Assembly: GCF_000265075.1 (NCBI RefSeq)
Contig: NZ_AJYA01000002.1
Coordinates: 211,768 to 275,767 of the forward strand
DNA length: 64,000 bases
Origin: Nitritalea halalkaliphila LW7
Lineage (GTDB): Bacteria > Bacteroidota > Bacteroidia > Cytophagales > Cyclobacteriaceae
Direction: 5' to 3'
Both the position numbers and the translations under genes were made by a program. This document shows, in pieces, positions 59,739-64,000 of the stretch; position 1 is the stretch's first letter, and each line of letters opens with the position of its first letter. The notes below the pieces were generated by a model, which searched no databases, was not told the origin of the DNA, and saw nothing but the letters and a program-made list of their open reading frames with translations.

Positions 59739-59834
59739 TTCGTTTGCTTTCTTTTCTGTTCGATTTCGTAGGTAAATATAGAAAAAAGAAACCAAAAGAA
59801 AGAAAAATACTTTCGTTTGCTTTCGTTTGCTTTC
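59739..59834. promoter_or_regulatory. Repeated TTCGTTTGCTTTC operator-like sites
   Basis: The 13-mer TTCGTTTGCTTTC occurs at 59739-59751, 59812-59824 and 59822-59834; the last two overlap as direct repeats. An inverted copy (AAACAAACGAAC, 59864-59875) lies just before glpD. DeoR-family repressors bind such TTCG-containing repeats. The placement on both sides of the gap would let GlpR control glpD and itself. Confidence 0.6.
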
Positions 59835-59852
59835 TTTTTCTTTCTTTTTGAG

Positions 59853-59860
59853 TATATTTG
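59853..59860 (+). promoter_or_regulatory. -7 box of the glpD promoter
   Basis: TATATTTG matches TAnnTTTG exactly, 18 bases before ATG 59879, and lies between the direct repeats and the inverted copy. It excludes the upstream TTG (59858) as the glpD start. Confidence 0.5.
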
Positions 59861-59878
59861 AGTAAACAAACGAACAAA

Positions 59879-61449
59879 ATGGAAAGAAAAAGAAACTTGG
59901 AGCGTGTAGCGGATGGAGAAAAGCTGTGGGACCTCATCGTGATCGGTGGTGGAGCTTCCGGTTTAGGGGTGGCACTGGATGCGCTTTCGCGTGGCCTTTC
60001 CGTCGTGCTACTTGAAAAAGCAGACTTTGCTAAGGGCACATCTAGTAGAAGTACCAAGTTGGTGCATGGTGGGGTACGTTACCTCGCACAGGGTGACGTG
60101 GGTCTCGTACTGGAGGCCCTTCGCGAAAGGGGGCGTCTACTCCAAAACGCTCCGCATCTCACGTATAATCAACCGTTCATTATACCGATTTATACTTGGT
60201 TTGACCGCCTGCAGTACAGCATAGGGTTGAAATTATACGACTGGATGGCGGGTAAACTACGTTTAGGGAAGTCGCGCTTTATTTCGCGGGAAGAGACTCT
60301 TCGTCGCTTGCCCCAAGTGAAATCTGCTGGGCTTCAAGGGGGCGTGGTGTACCATGATGGGCAGTTCGACGATGCGCGTTTAGCGCTTGCGATCGCCCAA
60401 ACCTGTGAGGAAATGGGGGGCTGCATGTTGAATTACATGCACGTTAAAGGCTTAGATAAAGACGCGAAAGGAAAGCTCTGCGGCGTGCAGGTGAAGGATG
60501 AGATTGGTGGCGGCACATATGCCCTGAAGGGCAAAATGATCGTCAATGCCACAGGGGTTTTTGCAGATAAGATTTTGCGCTTAGATGAGCCGGCAGCACC
60601 CAAAAGCATTCAACCTAGCCAGGGCATTCACTTGGTGCTGGACAAGCACTTTTTAAGTGGACAGGATGCGCTGATGATACCGAAAACTTCTGATGGGCGT
60701 GTGCTTTTCGCGGTACCTTGGATGGATAAAATCGTCGTGGGAACTACGGATACTATACGGGAAAAGGCTAAATTGGAGCCCGAAGCGCTGGAGAAGGAAG
60801 TGGACTTCGTGCTGGAGACAGCGGGAGCTTACTTAAATCCTGCGCCAAGCAGGGAAGATGTGCGTGCGGTTTTCGCTGGCTTACGGCCTCTGGCGGCACC
60901 GCAAGAAGGAAGCACGAAGACCAAAGAAATTTCGCGTTCCCATAAGGTAATCGTTTCTTCCAGCGGGCTGGTATCGATCACGGGAGGCAAGTGGACCACG
61001 TTCCGAAAAATGGGAGAGGACACGGTGGCCTATTTCAAGCAGGTCACGGGTGCTGGGACGCTCAAGCCTAGCGCTTCGGCGGATATTCGCTTTTACGGCT
61101 ATACAGCTACGCCGGTGTCGGGTCCTCGTAAGGGCTATGGCGCGGCGCTATCCAAAGTCGAAGCGGTGGAGGCGGAAAAACCAAGCTTTGGCGCACGCCT
61201 ACACCCAGACCACCCACTCACGGTAGGGGAAGTGGTGTATATGCTGCGGGAGGAGATGGCCATGCGTGTGGAGGATGTGCTGGCCAGAAGAAGTCGCATG
61301 CTGATTCAGGATGCTGCGCTGGCGCTGAAAGTGGCGCCTCAGGTGCTGAGTTGATTGCTCAGCACCATCAGTATCCTGCCAGCTGGGTAGAGCAGGAGCT
61401 TGCCGACTTCGAAAAAGTAGCCAGTAAGTATCTTTTGCGCAGCAAATAA
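59879..61449 (+). CDS. glpD: Aerobic glycerol-3-phosphate dehydrogenase (frameshifted near the 3' end)
   Basis: A membrane-associated FAD enzyme converting glycerol-3-phosphate to dihydroxyacetone phosphate and feeding quinones. The FAD loop is DLIVIGGGASGLGVALDALSRG, with SSRSTKLVHGGVRYLAQGD next; the GLRPL and ITGGKWTTFR motifs are typical. The frame stops after APQVLS (61354), while the next frame continues LIAQHHQYPASWVEQELADFEKVASKY to TAA 61447-61449. One missing T at about 61352 explains it; the corrected protein is about 523 residues. glpK follows after 30 bases. Confidence 0.93.
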
Positions 61450-61479
61450 CAGAAAAACAATAAAGACCAAAATAAGACC

Positions 61480-62970
61480 ATGGGTGCATATATTTTAGCA
61501 TTAGACCAGGGGACGACCAGCTCCCGGGCCATCGTTTTCGATAAGGAAGGACACATCGTTTCGGTGGCGCAGAAGGATTTTAAACAGTTTTTTCCCCGTG
61601 CGGGCTGGGTCGAGCATGATCCACAGGAGATCTGGGCCACTCAGTCGGCGGTGATGATCGAGGCGCTGACACAGGAGGGCTTGAAGGCGGCGGATATCGC
61701 GGCGATCGGCATCACGAATCAGCGGGAGACTACCATCGTCTGGGATAGGGAGACGGGCAAGCCCCTGCATCGGGCAATCGTCTGGCAGGATCGGCGGACG
61801 GCGCCCTACTGCGATCAGTTGAAAGAGGCGGGTCATGCGGAGCTTATTCGGGAGAAGACGGGGCTGATTTTGGATGCCTATTTTTCAGCCACTAAGGTGC
61901 GCTGGATCTTAGAAGAGGTGCCGGGTGCGCGGGAGGCAGCCGAGGCAGGAAAGCTAGCCTTCGGAACAGTGGACAGCTGGCTGATCTGGAAGCTCACGGG
62001 CGGGCGTCGGCATGTGACAGATGTGACGAATGCGAGTAGGACCATGCTTTTTAACATTCATACCTTAAAGTGGGATGAGGAGCTTTTAGCGCTGTTCGAT
62101 ATACCTGCGGCCATGCTTCCGGAGGTGGCGGAAAGCTCAGCGGTGGTGGCCGAGACTTCTGGAGATATTCTGTCGACCAAAATCCCGATCGCAGGGGTGG
62201 CGGGCGATCAGCAGGCGGCGCTATTCGGTCAACTGTGTACAGGGAAAGGAATGGCGAAAACCACCTATGGAACGGGTTGCTTTCTGGTCATGCAAACGGG
62301 GGAACAGCCTGTCCGCTCGGCGAATAAGTTGCTCACGACCATCGCCTGGCAAGTAGGCGGTAAGGTGCACTATGCGCTGGAGGGGTCTGTTTTTATCGGA
62401 GGTGCCGCTGTGCAGTGGTTGCGAGATGGTATTCAGCTGGTCGAGCATGCCAGCGAAACGGAGGATCTGGCCAACAGTTTAACCGATAATGAAGGAGTAT
62501 ATTTTGTGCCGGCGCTGTCGGGCTTGGGAGCACCTCATTGGGATCAGGATGCGAGAGGGGCTTTTTTCGGGCTTACCCGCGGCACTACGCAGGCACATAT
62601 GGCCCGCGCCACGCTGGAGGCGATCGCTTATCAGGTGCATGACGTCTTAAAGGCGATGGAGCAGGACAGCGGCGCAGAAACCAAGGAGCTGCGTGTGGAT
62701 GGCGGCGCCACAGCCAACAATTTTTTAATGCAGTTTCAGGCGGATATATTAGGCTGCACCCTTCGCAGACCAAAAATCACGGAAACGACCGCAATCGGAG
62801 TAGCCTTTTTAGCGGGGCTTGCGGTCGGATTTTGGAAGGATGAAGAAGAGATTCGTGCGCTTTGGGAGTCGGATCGCGATTTTCAGCCAAAAGCGGATGG
62901 GGATCAGGTGGCCAAGAACTTACGCTTCTGGCATAAAGCAGTGGATCGGGCTAAAAACTGGACGAACTGA
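61480..62970 (+). CDS. glpK: Glycerol kinase
   Basis: Phosphorylates glycerol to glycerol-3-phosphate, the substrate of GlpD. A 496-residue FGGY kinase: [16 protein letters not shown] (ATP phosphate 1 motif), [13 protein letters not shown], the [14 protein letters not shown] phosphate 2 region, and [22 protein letters not shown] with the downstream VDGGA. Intact. Its TGA shares the A with the ATG of glpF (TGATG), so uptake and phosphorylation are translationally coupled. Confidence 0.97.
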   Translation: MGAYILALDQGTTSSRAIVFDKEGHIVSVAQKDFKQFFPRAGWVEHDPQEIWATQSAVMIEALTQEGLKAADIAAIGITNQRETTIVWDRETGKPLHRAIVWQDRRTAPYCDQLKEAGHAELIREKTGLILDAYFSATKVRWILEEVPGAREAAEAGKLAFGTVDSWLIWKLTGGRRHVTDVTNASRTMLFNIHTLKWDEELLALFDIPAAMLPEVAESSAVVAETSGDILSTKIPIAGVAGDQQAALFGQLCTGKGMAKTTYGTGCFLVMQTGEQPVRSANKLLTTIAWQVGGKVHYALEGSVFIGGAAVQWLRDGIQLVEHASETEDLANSLTDNEGVYFVPALSGLGAPHWDQDARGAFFGLTRGTTQAHMARATLEAIAYQVHDVLKAMEQDSGAETKELRVDGGATANNFLMQFQADILGCTLRRPKITETTAIGVAFLAGLAVGFWKDEEEIRALWESDRDFQPKADGDQVAKNLRFWHKAVDRAKNWTN

Positions 62971-63715
62971 TGGAGGCATTTGTAGCGGAATTTGTGGGCA
63001 CTTCCCTGCTGCTGGCCCTAGGCTGTGGGGTGGTGGCGAACGTGGTTTTGCCGGGAACCAAAGGCCATGGCGGTGGCTGGATGGTGATTACCACGGCATG
63101 GGCCTAGGGGTATTTGTGGGCGTGGTGGTGGCGGGTCCCTACAGCGGGGCGCACCTAAACCCTGCTGTCACCTTTGCTTTAGCGCTGACAGGGGATTTTC
63201 CTTGGGCGGATGTGCCGGCCTACGTACTGGCGCAAGTGATCGGCGCTATGTTTGGGTCGGGGATTGTGTGGCTACTCTATAAGGATCATTTCGATGCTAC
63301 TGACGATCAGGGGCTTAAATTCGCTCCTTTCGGAACCGCGCCTGCGATACGGAACCTGCCGAGTAATTTTTTCTCCGAGCTTATCGGCACGAATGTATTG
63401 ATTTTAGTGATTTTATACGCGCAGGAGCCTGCCTTACAGGATGAGCTCCAGACCCCGATCGGCTTAGGTGCTTTAGGAGCGCTGCCGGTGGCATTTTTAG
63501 TCTGGGTGATCGGCCTTTCTTTAGGCGGCACCACGGGCTACGCGATTAATCCGGCGCGGGATTTTGGACCTCGCTTGATGCATCAGCTCCTTCCCCTTCG
63601 GGGCAAGGGCTCCAGTGACTGGTCTTACAGCTGGGTACCTATCGTAGGCCCGCTGCTCGGAGCGGCACTAGCGGCGGGGCTGTATCAGCTTTTAGCACAG
63701 GTAGGCATGGTCTAA
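62970..63715 (+). CDS. glpF: Glycerol uptake facilitator, aquaporin family (frameshifted)
   Basis: An MIP-family channel of about 248 residues. The start [20 protein letters not shown] is followed by GWMVITTAWA, where the frame closes at a false TAG (63105-63107). One more C (GGGCCTAGG to GGGCCCTAGG) joins it to LGVFVGVVVAGPYSGAHLNPAVT. Both pore motifs are present: HLNPAVT and INPARDFGPRL. The Asp after the second NPAR is typical of glycerol facilitators rather than strict water channels. It forms the glpDKF unit with a shared terminator downstream. Confidence 0.93.
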
Positions 63716-63736
63716 GCGCTTGGGCGGGGAATAAAT

Positions 63737-63771
63737 AAAAAGGAAGCCAGTTTCGTATTGGCTTCCTTTTT
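63737..63771. terminator. Bidirectional terminator between glpF and the acyl-CoA dehydrogenase
   Basis: AAAAAGGAAGCCA (63737-63749) pairs perfectly with TGGCTTCCTTTTT (63759-63771), 13 bp, loop 9. A and T tails on both sides serve both convergent transcripts. Confidence 0.9.
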
Positions 63772-63776
63772 ATTTT

Positions 63777-63793
63777 TTTGGCCGAAGGCCAAA
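63777..63793. repeat. Short hairpin, TTTGGCC-GAA-GGCCAAA
   Basis: Perfect 7-bp stem directly after the terminator, preceded by a run of T's; identical in its core to the copy inside ileS (22286-22303). Confidence 0.6.
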
Positions 63794-63807
63794 GGAGGGG
63801 CATGTCC

Positions 63808-64000
63808 TTAGCGGAGCATTTCTCTGGAAATCACTAATTTCTGGATCTCTGAGGTACCTTCACCGATGGTGCAAAGTTTAGAGTCGCGGTAGAACTTCTC
63901 TACCGGATAGTCCTTCGTGAAACCATAGCCGCCGAAGATCTGAACGGCCTCATTCGAAACGCTTACGCACACTTCGGAAGCGTAGTATTTCGCTTGTGCA
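63808..64000 (-). CDS. Acyl-CoA dehydrogenase, 3' end only
   Basis: The reverse frame ending at TAA 63808-63810 reads [37 protein letters not shown], by pattern, followed by [24 protein letters not shown]. This is the C-terminal helical domain of acyl-CoA dehydrogenases; [17 protein letters not shown] and IGEGTSEIQ are diagnostic. These flavoenzymes oxidise acyl-CoA in fatty-acid or branched-chain amino-acid breakdown. The catalytic base lies upstream, outside the window, so chain-length class cannot be told. Confidence 0.93.
   Translation of the reverse strand, partial: AQAKYYASEVCVSVSNEAVQIFGGYGFTKDYPVEKFYRDSKLCTIGEGTSEIQKLVISREMLR

Noticed and set aside
62819..62969. Long N-terminal extension of the glycerol facilitator overlapping glpK.
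   Set aside because: It is the glpK sequence read in another frame; the true start is ATG 62970, followed by a frameshift.

Overview
The window looks like a chromosomal segment of a member of the phylum Bacteroidota. The signs are several matches to the phylum's TTTG-N19-21-TAnnTTTG promoter, outer-membrane TonB-dependent receptors carrying an N-terminal carboxypeptidase-regulatory-like domain, a HmuY-type haem protein, an OmpA protein with calcium-binding thrombospondin-3 repeats, a leucine dehydrogenase, and a nusB/ytxH/DUF1573/yajC/ybbR/coaE cluster. A DUF4221-like lipoprotein hints at the Cytophagales/Cyclobacteriaceae side of the phylum; that placement is a weak inference. I saw no tRNA, rRNA, CRISPR array, insertion sequence or prophage.

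Layout. 1-1.8 kb: atpC (cut by the window edge) and atpD. 2.1-9.5 kb: a complete haem-uptake locus, hmuT-hmuU-hmuV (binding lipoprotein, permease, ATPase), hmuS (haem-degrading factor), a TonB-dependent receptor and hmuY, with three copies of a 17-bp palindromic operator. 9.5-10.2 kb: a decayed galactokinase tail and an NlpC/P60 lipoprotein. 10.3-16.7 kb: a TPR lipoprotein, a small conserved protein, and the reverse-strand coaE-to-leucine-dehydrogenase cluster. 16.8-24.5 kb: ABC exporter, DUF1569 protein, ileS, lspA, pnuC and a NadR-like kinase. 24.5-27.2 kb: a textbook promoter and TPP riboswitch in front of a second TonB-dependent receptor, presumably for thiamine. 27.4-29.6 kb: three poorly known genes, two of them visibly AT-richer than their surroundings. 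29.6-36.8 kb: SDR, GNAT, coaX, M23 peptidase, a serine/threonine dehydratase, an OprD-like porin and a metallophosphatase. 37-51.6 kb: housekeeping genes (uvrA, upp, OmpA, M42 peptidase, hpt, adk, obgE, grpE, dnaJ) and a NatAB-like ABC exporter. 51.7-58.9 kb: katG and dps (peroxide and iron stress), a histidine kinase, prfC, a pseudouridine synthase and a histidine phosphatase. 58.9-63.8 kb: a glycerol regulon, glpR divergent from glpD-glpK-glpF, with repeated operators between. At the right edge is an acyl-CoA dehydrogenase tail.

Quality caveat. Sixteen otherwise normal genes, several of them normally essential (ileS, adk, nusB, coaX), are broken by 21 single-base indels. Nineteen are losses of one base, mostly in short homopolymer runs. 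This bias points to uncorrected sequencing error, so I annotate each as one gene over its full span and state where the reading frame slips.

The most interesting signals are the shared operator of the haem locus, the TPP-riboswitch receptor next to pnuC and a NadR-like kinase, a recurring short hairpin motif (TTTGGCC-N3-GGCCAAA and variants) in genes and intergenic gaps, and two near-leaderless promoters.
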